The notes below the pieces were generated by a model. The model worked only from the letters and a program-made list of their open reading frames with translations. It searched no databases and was not told the origin of the DNA. A stretch of DNA of 64,000 nucleotides from the NCBI RefSeq assembly GCF_006175995.1, contig NZ_VDMB01000015.1:25110-89109 (forward strand), written 5' to 3'. Numbering within the stretch: the first letter of the stretch is position 1; every line of letters starts with the position of its first letter. This document shows, piece after piece, positions 45,408-53,369 of the stretch. The stretch is from Desulfobotulus mexicanus. GTDB lineage: Bacteria; Desulfobacterota; Desulfobacteria; Desulfobacterales; ASO4-4. The translations under genes and the position numbers were made by a program.

Positions 45408-46960
45408 GTAAGAACAACAAAAAGGGGTCAGCCCCCTTTTATGCGGGAAATGTCATCCTGGGGTCGCATCCGGCTCTGTTTTCCCTCACCCCCGGCCCCT
45501 CTCCCCGAGGGAGAGGGGAGAAGGGCTTGCTCCCATTCGGGCTGCCTTTTTGTTTGCTGCTTCTGCTGCTTTTTCTCTTTCCTGTGACTGCCATTTCTTC
45601 GGACATGCGGGCCATATCCGTACAAGCCAGGGAAGCACGCCTTGCAGCAGAAGCTGAAGCCAGGGAAACCAGAAGGGAGATCCTTGCGGACCGGGAGAGG
45701 CTTGCAGCAAAGATTGCAGAGCTGACAGCTGCTAAAAACAGACTGACGGAGGAAAGATCGGCACTGGAAAGTTCCGTGGAAATTCTGATGGAAAAGCGGG
45801 AAGCCCTGGCCGGAGAGCGGGATGTCACCGTATCTGCCATGAAAGCCGTTTCCGGTACCCTGCGCTCTGCTGCACGAGAGCTGGATGCCATGCTGAGTGA
45901 ATCACCCTTTACGGCCCGTGATCCTGCCCGTCTGGAGCCGGTCCGTCGTATTCTGGATGCTGGTCGTTTTGCCGGTATGGAAGATTTTGATGTGATTGTG
46001 GAGGGCTTTTTGGGTGAGATGGTAAAAACGGGGGCTGTGCGTCTGGAAAAGGGAGAAATCCTGGGATCAGGCGGGCAGCTTATGGCATCGGAAATTCTGA
46101 GCATCGGACCATTTACCGCAGCTTTCCGTGCGGAGGACGGAACCGTAGGATACCTGCAGTACCTGCCGGAAAACCGCAGGTTTCAGATGCTGGGGCGGGA
46201 ACCTTCCCGCTCTGCCCGTAAAAGCCTTGTCGCCTATATGGATGGCAGGAGCGATTCCCTTGCCATGGATGTTTCCCAGGGAGCAGCCCTGCAGCAGGTA
46301 CTGCACCGATCCACCCTGAAAAGTCAGGTGGAGAGTGGTGGTTTTCTGGTCTGGCCCATTCTTTTCATTGCCCTTGTGGCACTTCTGGTCACTTTAGAAA
46401 GGCTCTGGTTTCTCCATAAGGTCCACACCAATGCGGACAGGGTCATGGGTCGGGTCAACGAGCTGGCTGCGGAAAAAAACTGGGAAGCCTGTGATGCTAC
46501 GGTTCAGCCCGGAAAGGGCAAGCCGGTTTTCAATATCCTGATTGCCGGTCTGGGGGGAAGAAAGGAAGACAGGCAGACCCTGGAAAGTATTCTGCAGGAA
46601 GCCATTTTGCGGGAGCTTCCCCGGCTGGAGCGTTTCCTTCCCATGCTCAATGTCATGGCGGGCATTGCTCCCCTGATCGGTCTTTTGGGCACGGTAACGG
46701 GCATGATACGGACCTTCCATACCATAACCCTTTTTGGTACGGGAGATCCGCGCATGATGTCCGGCGGCATATCCGAGGCCCTTGCAACCACCATGTTCGG
46801 TCTGGCCGTGGCCATTCCCATCACCCTGATCCATACCTTTCTCACCCGCAGGGTGGAACATATTGTTGGGGATATGGAGGAAAAGGCTGTGGCTCTCTGT
46901 AATATTCTTACCCGTGAGCACAGCCTGCCTTCCTGCTGCAAAGGGAGGATACAGGGATGA
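45404..46960 (+). CDS. ttpC: TtpC-like MotA/TolQ/ExbB proton-channel protein
   Basis: This protein of 518 residues has three parts. The N-terminus (about 1-45) is read through two palindromic repeats (KKGSAPFY and LTPGPSPRGRGE) and leads into a hydrophobic signal or anchor, FCLLLLLLFLFPVTAISS. A periplasmic coiled coil and DUF3450-like domain (about 65-290) follows, with FRAEDGTVGYLQYLPENR. The C-terminal half is an ExbB/TolQ channel with VWPILFIALVALLVTLERLW and the conserved MLNVMAGIAPLIGLLGTVTG then FHTITLFGTGD. This is the TtpC layout known to be needed for the Vibrio TonB2 system. It uses the proton motive force together with ExbB2, ExbD2 and TonB2. Confidence 0.88.
   Translation: MSKNNKKGSAPFYAGNVILGSHPALFSLTPGPSPRGRGEKGLLPFGLPFCLLLLLLFLFPVTAISSDMRAISVQAREARLAAEAEARETRREILADRERLAAKIAELTAAKNRLTEERSALESSVEILMEKREALAGERDVTVSAMKAVSGTLRSAARELDAMLSESPFTARDPARLEPVRRILDAGRFAGMEDFDVIVEGFLGEMVKTGAVRLEKGEILGSGGQLMASEILSIGPFTAAFRAEDGTVGYLQYLPENRRFQMLGREPSRSARKSLVAYMDGRSDSLAMDVSQGAALQQVLHRSTLKSQVESGGFLVWPILFIALVALLVTLERLWFLHKVHTNADRVMGRVNELAAEKNWEACDATVQPGKGKPVFNILIAGLGGRKEDRQTLESILQEAILRELPRLERFLPMLNVMAGIAPLIGLLGTVTGMIRTFHTITLFGTGDPRMMSGGISEALATTMFGLAVAIPITLIHTFLTRRVEHIVGDMEEKAVALCNILTREHSLPSCCKGRIQG
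45420..45440. repeat. Palindrome AAAAGGGG/CCCCTTTT, copy 1
   Basis: AAAAGGGG-TCAGC-CCCCTTTT lies six codons after the start of the TtpC-like gene and is read in frame as KKGSAPF. It is a variant of the palindrome found four more times in this operon. Confidence 0.85.
45484..45518. repeat. Dispersed palindromic repeat encoding LTPGPSPRGRGE
   Basis: A CCTCACCCCCGGCCCC lead is followed by CCCCTCTCCC-CGA-GGGAGAGGGG (arms 45496-45505 and 45509-45518). This sequence is a known dispersed repeat of many bacterial genomes. Here it is translated in frame inside the N-terminus of the TtpC-like protein. Confidence 0.8.
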
Positions 46961-47556
46961 TGGCGGGTTTTCAGGATATCCTGAGCCATCTTTCCGCAGG
47001 AGGAGGCATTCTCTGGCCGCTGGCTCTGGTCTGCTTCCTTATGTGGGCGGGTATTTTTGAAAGGCTGTTTTTTTTCCGCCGTCTTCTGGTCAAGGATCTG
47101 CCGCCGGATACGGCCGTGGGTATGGCCTTAGACAGCAGCCGTAGCCTTCCTTGCGGTGAGGGGCTTTCTCTGCGGCTGATTGAGGATTTTAGAAAACGGA
47201 GAAGCGGCACCTGCATGCTGGACAGGAGTATTCTCCGGGAGTGCGGGCTCCGTATCCGGCGGGATCTGAACCGGGGAATACCCCAGATTCAGGTTCTGGC
47301 AGCGGTTTCTCCCCTTTTTGGTCTTCTGGGAACGGTAAAGGGAATGATTGTTACCTTTGATGTCATGGCCTTTGCCGGAACAGGGGATGCCCGTGGCATG
47401 GCCGCTGGTATTTCCGAGGCGCTTGTCACCACCCAGTGCGGTCTTATGGTGGCCATCCCCGGTATTATCATGGCCATGTATCTTACAAGACAGGCCAGAA
47501 GAGCCACCTATCGTCTGGATCGTCTGTACGCCATGCTGGAAAGGCAGCTTCGATGA
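46957..47556 (+). CDS. exbB: ExbB-family proton-channel protein
   Basis: This ExbB/TolQ-family protein of 199 residues has three membrane helices: a first helix around ILWPLALVCFLMWAGIFERL, then the conserved block IQVLAAVSPLFGLLGTVKGM with VTFDVMAFAGTGD, and ISEALVTTQCGLMVAIPGII. These are the pore-lining helices that, with ExbD, use the proton gradient. Start and stop overlap both neighbours by ATGA. It is much shorter than the TtpC-like gene before it and corresponds to ExbB2 in the Vibrio system. Confidence 0.92.
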   Translation: MMAGFQDILSHLSAGGGILWPLALVCFLMWAGIFERLFFFRRLLVKDLPPDTAVGMALDSSRSLPCGEGLSLRLIEDFRKRRSGTCMLDRSILRECGLRIRRDLNRGIPQIQVLAAVSPLFGLLGTVKGMIVTFDVMAFAGTGDARGMAAGISEALVTTQCGLMVAIPGIIMAMYLTRQARRATYRLDRLYAMLERQLR

Positions 47557-47963
47557 TTAACGTACGCCAGAGCCTTCGGGCCAGAAATCAGGGAAGTGAT
47601 ATCAATATTGCTCCCCTTATCGACCTGATTTTTCTTCTTCTGATTTTTTTCATTGTCACCACAAGTTTTGTGAAGGAAACGGGCATTGATGTGGACCGTC
47701 CCACGGCCAGCACGGGTGATCTCAAGGAGCAGGGCAGTATTCTCATAGGAGTGGATGCCGCAGGCGGGATTTTTATGGATAAGGAAGCCATAGACATGCG
47801 GAGTGTGCGGGCCCGTGTGGAAAGGGCATTGGCAGAGATGCCGGAAGCTTCTGTGGTTATTGTGGCCGATAAAAAGACGGACACGGGTATAGTGGTGGAA
47901 ATTCTTGACCACTGCCGGCTGGCCCGGGCAAAGGATGTGAGCATTGCCACCAAAAGCCCATAA
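47553..47963 (+). CDS. exbD: ExbD-family biopolymer transport protein
   Basis: This 136-residue protein has a short cytoplasmic N-terminus, one membrane helix and a periplasmic domain. The key block is INIAPLIDLIFLLLIFFIV, with the essential membrane Asp conserved in ExbD/TolR. The periplasmic part has SVVIVADKKTDTGIVVEILD, the usual C-terminal fold. ATG 47553 overlaps the exbB stop (ATGA); the longer frame upstream runs antiparallel to nothing useful and is rejected. It forms the proton-driven motor with ExbB and TtpC. Confidence 0.93.
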   Translation: MINVRQSLRARNQGSDINIAPLIDLIFLLLIFFIVTTSFVKETGIDVDRPTASTGDLKEQGSILIGVDAAGGIFMDKEAIDMRSVRARVERALAEMPEASVVIVADKKTDTGIVVEILDHCRLARAKDVSIATKSP

Positions 47964-48669
47964 AGAAAAAAAAGGGGTCAGACCCCTTTTATATCCACAA
48001 AAGGGGGCAGGCCCCTTTTCCGGCAGAGCCTTTGCCTATGTGGCTGCCATGGGACTGGCTCTTCTGGTTACCCTGGGAATTTTTGCCATGGTTCCATGGA
48101 TGATCGGGCCGCCGCCCAGTGCTTCGGATCTGGAACGTATGTCATCTGTGCAGTTGAGGGATCTGCGGCCACCGGAGCCTGAACCTGAACCTGAGCCGCC
48201 CATGCCTCCGGAAGAAAAACCACCGGAGCCTGATGTGCCCATGGAGCAGATTATGCAGCGGCCTTTGCCTGAGGTCCCGCAGATGGAATCTATCCCTTTT
48301 ACACCGGATCTTAGTCTTTCCGCCGTGGCAGGACCTGCCATTGCACCGCCTCCTCCCGCCGGACCCATGACCTTTGAAGCAGGGGAGGTGGATGTTGCCC
48401 CGAGAACCATGGTTCAGACGCCCCCCGTTTATCCCTTCCGTGCCCGGCGTATGGGTATCGAGGGCTGGGTGAGGGTACGGTTTCTGGTGGGCACGGATGG
48501 TGTACCCCGGAACATTTATGTGCTTGAAGCCGACCCTGAGGGTGTTTTTGAGGATGCTGTCATTCAGGCCATATCCAACTGGCGGTTTGAAGCTGCGGTG
48601 ATGGAAGGTCGCAGGGTGGCTGCCTGGGTGGTAACGCCAGTTCGTTTTCAGCTGGGAGGTAATTCATGA
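47944..48669 (+). CDS. tonB: TonB-family energy transducer
   Basis: This 241-residue protein has one N-terminal membrane helix (AAMGLALLVTLGIFAMVPWM), a Pro/Glu-rich spacer (PEPEPEPEPPMPPEEKPPEP) and a C-terminal TonB domain with YPFRARRMGIEGWVRVRF, VLEADPEGVFEDAVIQA and SNWRFEAAV. The start is uncertain. The frame opens with TTG at 47944, with AAAGGA 8 nt upstream, overlapping exbD by 20 nt. This reading includes two palindromic repeats in the first 25 codons. GTG 48043 or ATG 48049 would shorten the protein to just before the helix but have no good ribosome site. TonB spans the periplasm to power outer-membrane receptors; no receptor gene is in this window. Confidence 0.87.
   Translation: MPPKAHKEKKGVRPLLYPQKGAGPFSGRAFAYVAAMGLALLVTLGIFAMVPWMIGPPPSASDLERMSSVQLRDLRPPEPEPEPEPPMPPEEKPPEPDVPMEQIMQRPLPEVPQMESIPFTPDLSLSAVAGPAIAPPPPAGPMTFEAGEVDVAPRTMVQTPPVYPFRARRMGIEGWVRVRFLVGTDGVPRNIYVLEADPEGVFEDAVIQAISNWRFEAAVMEGRRVAAWVVTPVRFQLGGNS
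47970..48019. repeat. Palindrome pair at the 5' end of tonB, copies 2 and 3
   Basis: AAAAGGGGTC-A-GACCCCTTTT at 47970-47990 is perfect. A second version, AAAAGGGG-GCAGG-CCCCTTTT, is at 47999-48019. Both lie between the exbD stop and the membrane helix of TonB and are read in frame as KKGVRPLL and QKGAGPFS. Confidence 0.88.
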
Positions 48670-49898
48670 TGTTAAAAGCAGAAAAGGGGTCAGACCCCTT
48701 TTATACCCAAAGGGGTCTGACCCCTTTTCTCCTGTTTTTTTTGATCCTTGGCCTGCAGGGTCTTGCTAACGCATCTCAAGAAATACCCCTGCCCCGTTCC
48801 TTGCAGCAGGTGCTGGCGGATGCGGGTCAGGACATGGGTGAAGGACGCCCTGCCGAAGCCCTTGCAAAGCTGGAAGTTTTTTATGAAAAAAATCCGGATA
48901 TGGAGCATCCCCTGCTTTTTTTCTGGCTGGGCAATGTGAGGCTGCAGATGGAGGATGGTGCTGCTGCCCTCATCGCTTACAGAAAGGCGGTGAAGCTGGC
49001 CCCTGAGGACAGCGCTGTCTGGCAGAATCTTGCCATAGCAGCCCATAATACAAAGGCCTATGCCGAGGCAGCCCATGCCATGGAGAGGGCGTGGGAGACC
49101 TGCAAGGAGAAAAAGGGTTCGCTTTTATATCACAGCGGTCTGTTTTACCTGATGGACCAGAATCCAGCTGCGGCCTGGCAGCGTTTGCATCGCCTCATGC
49201 AGCTTGATGCCCATCCCAGACAGGAGTGGATTCGTGCCCATGCCCAGGCAGCCATGGAAACGGGCAATGAAAAAAAATCCATTGCTCTTCTGGAGAAGGT
49301 ACTGGACCGGCAGCCCGAAGACAGGGGAATGTGGGAGTTGGCCACCCATCTGTATCTCCGGGTGAAGGACTATAAAAAAGCAAGCGCAGCTCTGGAAATT
49401 CGAATGGCTCTGGAGGCAGATCCAAAGGCATCTGATTTTCGTCTTCTGGGGGATCTCTATGCCAATCTCAACCTTCCGGCAAGGGCAGCAAAAGCCTATG
49501 CCAAGGCCAGGGAAAAGGGTGATGGCTGCCCGAGACTTCTTGTACGGGAAGTGCAGATGCTGCAGGCAGCTTTGCAGAATGAAAAAGCACTGCAGCGCAT
49601 TCAGGAGACCGACAGGGAGGGCAGGGATCCGGCCCTTTTTGAGCTGGCCATGGCCATCCATATGGGAGAAAGCCGTTACAGAGAGGCCATGGAAGCGGGA
49701 GAACGTTATCTGAACGGGCATAAGGGCCAAGGCCAGAACAACCGTATGCTTCTGACTCTGGGTTATTGTGCCTATAAAGCAGGGGAACCGGAAAAGGCCA
49801 GAAAGTTTTTAGAGCGAATTCCGCAAAGGGATAAAAAAGCCCGTGAGGAGGCGGGACGACTCCTGGCTCACCTGCAACGGGAAATGCAGGGACTTTGA
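48666..49898 (+). CDS. Tetratricopeptide-repeat protein of the TonB operon
   Basis: This protein of 410 residues has an N-terminal region encoded by two palindromes (EKGSDPFY and RGLTPF), then a hydrophobic signal core (FLLFFLILGLQGLANA). The rest is a series of helical TPR-type units, such as HPLLFFWLGNVRLQMEDGAA, AVWQNLAIAAHNTKAYAEAA and TLGYCAYKAGEPEKARKFL. It overlaps the tonB stop by ATGA and ends the operon before a terminator about 80 nt downstream. A TPR protein is commonly encoded at this place in TtpC-type TonB clusters. It is likely exported and could be a scaffold or partner of the TonB complex; its precise role is unknown. Confidence 0.82.
   Translation: MMLKAEKGSDPFYTQRGLTPFLLFFLILGLQGLANASQEIPLPRSLQQVLADAGQDMGEGRPAEALAKLEVFYEKNPDMEHPLLFFWLGNVRLQMEDGAAALIAYRKAVKLAPEDSAVWQNLAIAAHNTKAYAEAAHAMERAWETCKEKKGSLLYHSGLFYLMDQNPAAAWQRLHRLMQLDAHPRQEWIRAHAQAAMETGNEKKSIALLEKVLDRQPEDRGMWELATHLYLRVKDYKKASAALEIRMALEADPKASDFRLLGDLYANLNLPARAAKAYAKAREKGDGCPRLLVREVQMLQAALQNEKALQRIQETDREGRDPALFELAMAIHMGESRYREAMEAGERYLNGHKGQGQNNRMLLTLGYCAYKAGEPEKARKFLERIPQRDKKAREEAGRLLAHLQREMQGL
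48682..48728. repeat. Palindrome pair in the TPR gene, copies 4 and 5
   Basis: AAAAGGGGTC-A-GACCCCTTTT at 48682-48702 is perfect and identical to the copy at 47970. AAAGGGGTC-T-GACCCCTTTT follows at 48709-48728. Both occupy codons 6-21 of the TPR gene, just before its signal-peptide core. Confidence 0.88.
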
Positions 49899-49977
49899 AC
49901 GCTATAAGCGGTATATCGATGTTTTTCAACTCACTAAGTACTGAGAGCTGAAAGTAAAAAAATCAGGTTTTGGATGT

Positions 49978-50018
49978 AAAAAGGAGGATGCCGTGCTAAA
50001 GTGGCTTCCTCCTTTTTT
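49978..50018 (+). terminator. Terminator of the TonB operon
   Basis: AAAAAGGAGGATGCC pairs with GGCTTCCTCCTTTTT (one mismatch) around a 10-nt loop and ends in a T-run. It lies just before the yejA ribosome site, so the next gene may use a promoter overlapping this region or depend on read-through. Confidence 0.85.
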
Positions 50019-50046
50019 ATTATCGTTTTTTTGAAAGGTGGTAGGG

Positions 50047-51843
50047 ATGCGCAAAAGATGCATGTGGGGTGGTTTCTTTTTTCTTCTGTTCTGGGTCTCT
50101 GGCTGGGCCTGGGCCGGGGGGCAGACCATGCACGCCCTTTCTCTGGGAGAAAAGCCGAAGTATGGTCCGGATTTTACCCATTTTGCCTATGCCGATCCCA
50201 AAGCTCCGAAGGGAGGAAGCCTGCGCATGGAGGCCCTTGGCAGCTTTGACAGCTTTCATCCCTTTATCATGAGGGGCGTTGCGGCTTCGGGGCTGAATTT
50301 GCTCTTTGATACCCTCATGACCTCTTCGGAGGATGAACCCTTTGCCATGTATCCCCTTCTGGCGGAAAGCCTTACCCTGGCAGAGGACGGCAGCTGGATC
50401 CGGTTCACCTTGCATAGCGGGGCCCGTTTCCATGACGGAACTCCTGTGCTGGCTTCGGATGTGGCCTTTAGTTTCAGGAAGCTCGTATCCGAAGGTAGGC
50501 CCCATTATGCCAAATACTACAGGGATGTGGCTGAGGTGGTGGTGGAGGATGAAAGGCGGGTGCGCTTTGATTTTAAAAACGCAGAGAATCCTGAACTCCC
50601 CCTGATTCTGGGGCAGCTCTATGTGCTTTCGGAAAAGGACTGGGATGGAGTTGATTTCGGGCGTTCGGGTTTCCGGGTTCCTCTGGGTAGTGGTCCATAT
50701 CGTCTTGAAAGTTATGTGCCGGGCAGACGGGTGGTATATGCAAGGGATCCGGAATACTGGGGTAGGGATCTGCCCGTAAACCGGGGGCACTACAACTTTA
50801 ATCACCTGAGCTATGAATATTTCCGGGATGCCACGGTTTCTCTGGAAGCCTTCAAGGCTGGATATTATGATTTGAGGCGGGAGCATACGGCAAAGATATG
50901 GGCAACCCAGTATACGGGACGGGCTTTCAGGGACGGCAGTATTGTAAAAAAGAAAATCCCCCATGACTTGCCCGCTGGTATGCAGGGTTTTGCCATGAAT
51001 ATCCGGCGCAGTATTTTTCAGGATGTACGGGTGCGGGAGGCCTTAAGTCTTGCCTTTGATTTTGAATGGAGTAACAGGGCTTTGTTTTATGATCAGTACA
51101 CCCGATCCGACAGTTATTTCAGCAATTCGGATCTGGCGGCGGAGGGGCTGCCCTCCGATGGGGAGTTGAAGTATCTGCTTCCATTAAAGGATCTCCTTTC
51201 TCCCGAGGTCTTTGGTCCCCTGCCACAGCCTGTGGCAAGTGATGGTACCGGCTTTATGCGGGATGCCCTTTTGAAGGCAGCCGGTCTTCTCAGGGAGGCG
51301 GGATATCATATTAGTGGCGGAGAGCTGCAGACTCCTGAGGGGCGGCCCTTCACCTTTGAGATTCTTCTGCACAATCCCGCCTTTGAACGGGTGATGCTGC
51401 CCTATGTGCAGAATCTGAGGCGGCTCGGTATCAGGGCCAGAGTTCGCGTGGTGGACCCATCCCAGTATATCCAGAGGCTTCGCTCCTTTGATTTTGACAT
51501 GACTGTTGCCGTTTTCCCCCAGTCCCTTTCTCCGGGAAACGAGCAGCAGGATTTCTGGAGCTGCAAGGCCGCAGAAACTCCCGGTTCCCGCAATGTCGGG
51601 GGCATCTGTGATCCTGCCGTGGATGCCCTGGTGCAGGCCATTGCAACGGCTTCGGACAGAAGAGCCCTTATTGATGCCTGCCGCAGTTTGGACCGGGTGC
51701 TGCGCCATGGTCATTATGTGGTGCCCAACTGGCATACCTCGCTTTTCCGCCTTGCCCACCGAAGTCATATCGCCATGCCGGCAAAGCACCCTCCCTATGG
51801 TCTGGGGCTGTGGACCTGGTGGGATAAAAATGCAAGGCTGTGA
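50047..51843 (+). CDS. yejA: Peptide ABC transporter substrate-binding protein YejA
   Basis: This 598-residue family-5 solute-binding protein has a signal peptide (GGFFFLLFWVSGWAWA). YejA-type markers are HALSLGEKPKYGPDFTHFAY near the start, PKAPKGGSLRMEALGSFDSF, and the SYEYFRDATVSLEAFKAG block with QGFAMNIRRSIFQDVRVREA. The C-terminus has VVPNWHTSLFRLAHR, as in YejA. ATG 50047 is preferred; GTG 50038 is in frame. It binds peptides in the periplasm; in E. coli the Yej system also takes up microcin C. It heads the yejABEF unit. Confidence 0.93.
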   Translation: MRKRCMWGGFFFLLFWVSGWAWAGGQTMHALSLGEKPKYGPDFTHFAYADPKAPKGGSLRMEALGSFDSFHPFIMRGVAASGLNLLFDTLMTSSEDEPFAMYPLLAESLTLAEDGSWIRFTLHSGARFHDGTPVLASDVAFSFRKLVSEGRPHYAKYYRDVAEVVVEDERRVRFDFKNAENPELPLILGQLYVLSEKDWDGVDFGRSGFRVPLGSGPYRLESYVPGRRVVYARDPEYWGRDLPVNRGHYNFNHLSYEYFRDATVSLEAFKAGYYDLRREHTAKIWATQYTGRAFRDGSIVKKKIPHDLPAGMQGFAMNIRRSIFQDVRVREALSLAFDFEWSNRALFYDQYTRSDSYFSNSDLAAEGLPSDGELKYLLPLKDLLSPEVFGPLPQPVASDGTGFMRDALLKAAGLLREAGYHISGGELQTPEGRPFTFEILLHNPAFERVMLPYVQNLRRLGIRARVRVVDPSQYIQRLRSFDFDMTVAVFPQSLSPGNEQQDFWSCKAAETPGSRNVGGICDPAVDALVQAIATASDRRALIDACRSLDRVLRHGHYVVPNWHTSLFRLAHRSHIAMPAKHPPYGLGLWTWWDKNARL

Positions 51844-51871
51844 TCGGTTTTTTTATTTACCGGAGGCATAA

Positions 51872-52972
51872 ATGACATCCTATATCATACGCAGGCTGCT
51901 GCTTATTATTCCCACCCTGCTGGGTATCCTGACCATTAACTTCTTTGTGATTCAGGCGGCTCCCGGTGGTCCTGTGGAGCAGATGCTACATCAGCTGGAA
52001 GGGGATGGTCCTGGGCTTACATCCAGAGTCTCCGGTGTTGGCAGTTCGGAGCTTATGGGCAGCCAGACCGCATCTGCAGACAGCAGGGATTCCCGTTACC
52101 GGGGAAGTCAGGGACTGGACCCGGAGCTGGTGGAGCGTATTGAAGCCATGTATGGCTTTGATCAGCCTCTTCTTAGCCGTTATTTTAAAATGCTCTGGGA
52201 TTTTGCCCGCTTTGATTTCGGAGAAAGTTTTTTTCGCAGTACTTCTGTGCTATCGCTGATCGGAGAAAAACTGCCGGTGTCTATTTCTCTGGGTCTCTGG
52301 AGCACCCTCATCATTTATCTGATTTCCATCCCTCTTGGCATTGTCAAGGCCCTGCGCCATGGCTCCCGATTTGACGTCTGGACCTCAACCCTCATTGTGC
52401 TGGGCAATGCCGTGCCGGTTTTTCTGTTTGCCGTACTTCTGGTGGTTCTTTTTGCTGGGGGGGCATGGCTGCAGATTTTTCCCCTGAGGGGACTCACATC
52501 CCCGCATTTTGCTGATCTTTCCCTCTGGGGCAAGATGGCAGATTACGCATGGCATCTGGCCCTGCCCGTTACTTCCCTTGTAATCGGCGGTTTTGCCACC
52601 CTGACCCTTCTTACTAAAAATGCCTTTCTGGATGAAATACACAAGCAGTATGTCACAACGGCAAGGGCCAAGGGACTCTGTGAAAGAAAAATTCTTGCGG
52701 GGCATGTCTTCCGCAATGCCATGCTCATTGTTATAGCCGGTTTTCCTGCGGCCTTTGTTGCCATGTTCTTTACGGGCTCCCTTTTGGTTGAGGTGATTTT
52801 TTCCCTGGACGGACTGGGGCTTCTGGGCTTTGAAGCCACGCTGGGTCGAGATTATCCTGTCATGTTCGGAACCCTTTATATCTTTACCCTTCTGGGGCTT
52901 CTTCTGAATCTTCTCAGTGACATTACCTATTCTCTGGTTGATCCGAGAATTGACTTTGAAAGCAGGGGGTAG
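51872..52972 (+). CDS. yejB: Peptide ABC transporter permease YejB
   Basis: This protein of 366 residues is a DppB-type permease that opens [19 protein letters not shown]. It has the long periplasmic insertion typical of YejB (about residues 38-95, with [19 protein letters not shown]), then [19 protein letters not shown]. The ATPase-contact loop is [19 protein letters not shown], and FDSRG-like ends are present (IDFESRG). It starts 28 nt after yejA. Its partner permease yejE follows after 397 nt, of which 348 are the foldback element and 8 its target duplication. Confidence 0.92.
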   Translation: MTSYIIRRLLLIIPTLLGILTINFFVIQAAPGGPVEQMLHQLEGDGPGLTSRVSGVGSSELMGSQTASADSRDSRYRGSQGLDPELVERIEAMYGFDQPLLSRYFKMLWDFARFDFGESFFRSTSVLSLIGEKLPVSISLGLWSTLIIYLISIPLGIVKALRHGSRFDVWTSTLIVLGNAVPVFLFAVLLVVLFAGGAWLQIFPLRGLTSPHFADLSLWGKMADYAWHLALPVTSLVIGGFATLTLLTKNAFLDEIHKQYVTTARAKGLCERKILAGHVFRNAMLIVIAGFPAAFVAMFFTGSLLVEVIFSLDGLGLLGFEATLGRDYPVMFGTLYIFTLLGLLLNLLSDITYSLVDPRIDFESRG

Positions 52973-53004
52973 GGCAGAGCCTGCATCTGTATAAAAATAA
53001 GGAT

Positions 53005-53352
53005 GTAATTATTCAGCACAGTGTTCCAGGTACCATAGCTGCAAGATAGATGCACAGGCCCCAGGCTATTTGCCCTTGACGCAATCTTATTCTTAGAGCT
53101 TCTTGCCCTGTACGGAAGCGGCAAAAACTCCCCGCCACAGGCAGGAGAAGCTTTTTGATTGCCATAGCAGGCTTAAGCACGCTGCCTTTGTGGCGGGTCA
53201 GACAGTTTGCCGCTTCTTTCGCACAGGCCTGCGAAGCTCTGATCCGAAACGATTGCAATGTCACTTGCAAATAGCCTCAGAGCCTTGCAACAGTACGAAG
53301 CTGCTGCAATGACAGCATTGGCAGTTCAGAAAAAACCATGCTGAACAGTTAC
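53005..53352. mobile_element. Long (348 bp) copy of the foldback MITE-like element
   Basis: The left end GTAATTATTCAGCACAGTGT is mirrored by a right end whose reverse complement is GTAACTGTTCAGCATGGTTT. Flanks ATAAGGAT (52997-53004) and ATAAGGAG (53353-53360) agree at 7 of 8 positions, a likely target duplication. Almost the whole interior is self-complementary: AGGCTATTTGCC at 53063 pairs with GCAAATAGCCT near 53268, GCGGCAAA at 53119 with TTTGCCGC at 53206, and CCCGCCACAGGCAG at 53131 with CTGCCTTTGTGGCGGG at 53182. A 9-bp direct repeat, GCACAGGCC, occurs at 53052-53060 and 53221-53229. It carries no transposase. Confidence 0.88.
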
Positions 53353-53369
53353 ATAAGGAGAATTAAAAT

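Noticed and set aside
47436..47552. N-terminal extension of ExbD from 47436
   Set aside because: It lies inside exbB in another frame; ATG 47553 overlaps the exbB stop as ATGA and gives the normal ExbD N-terminus.
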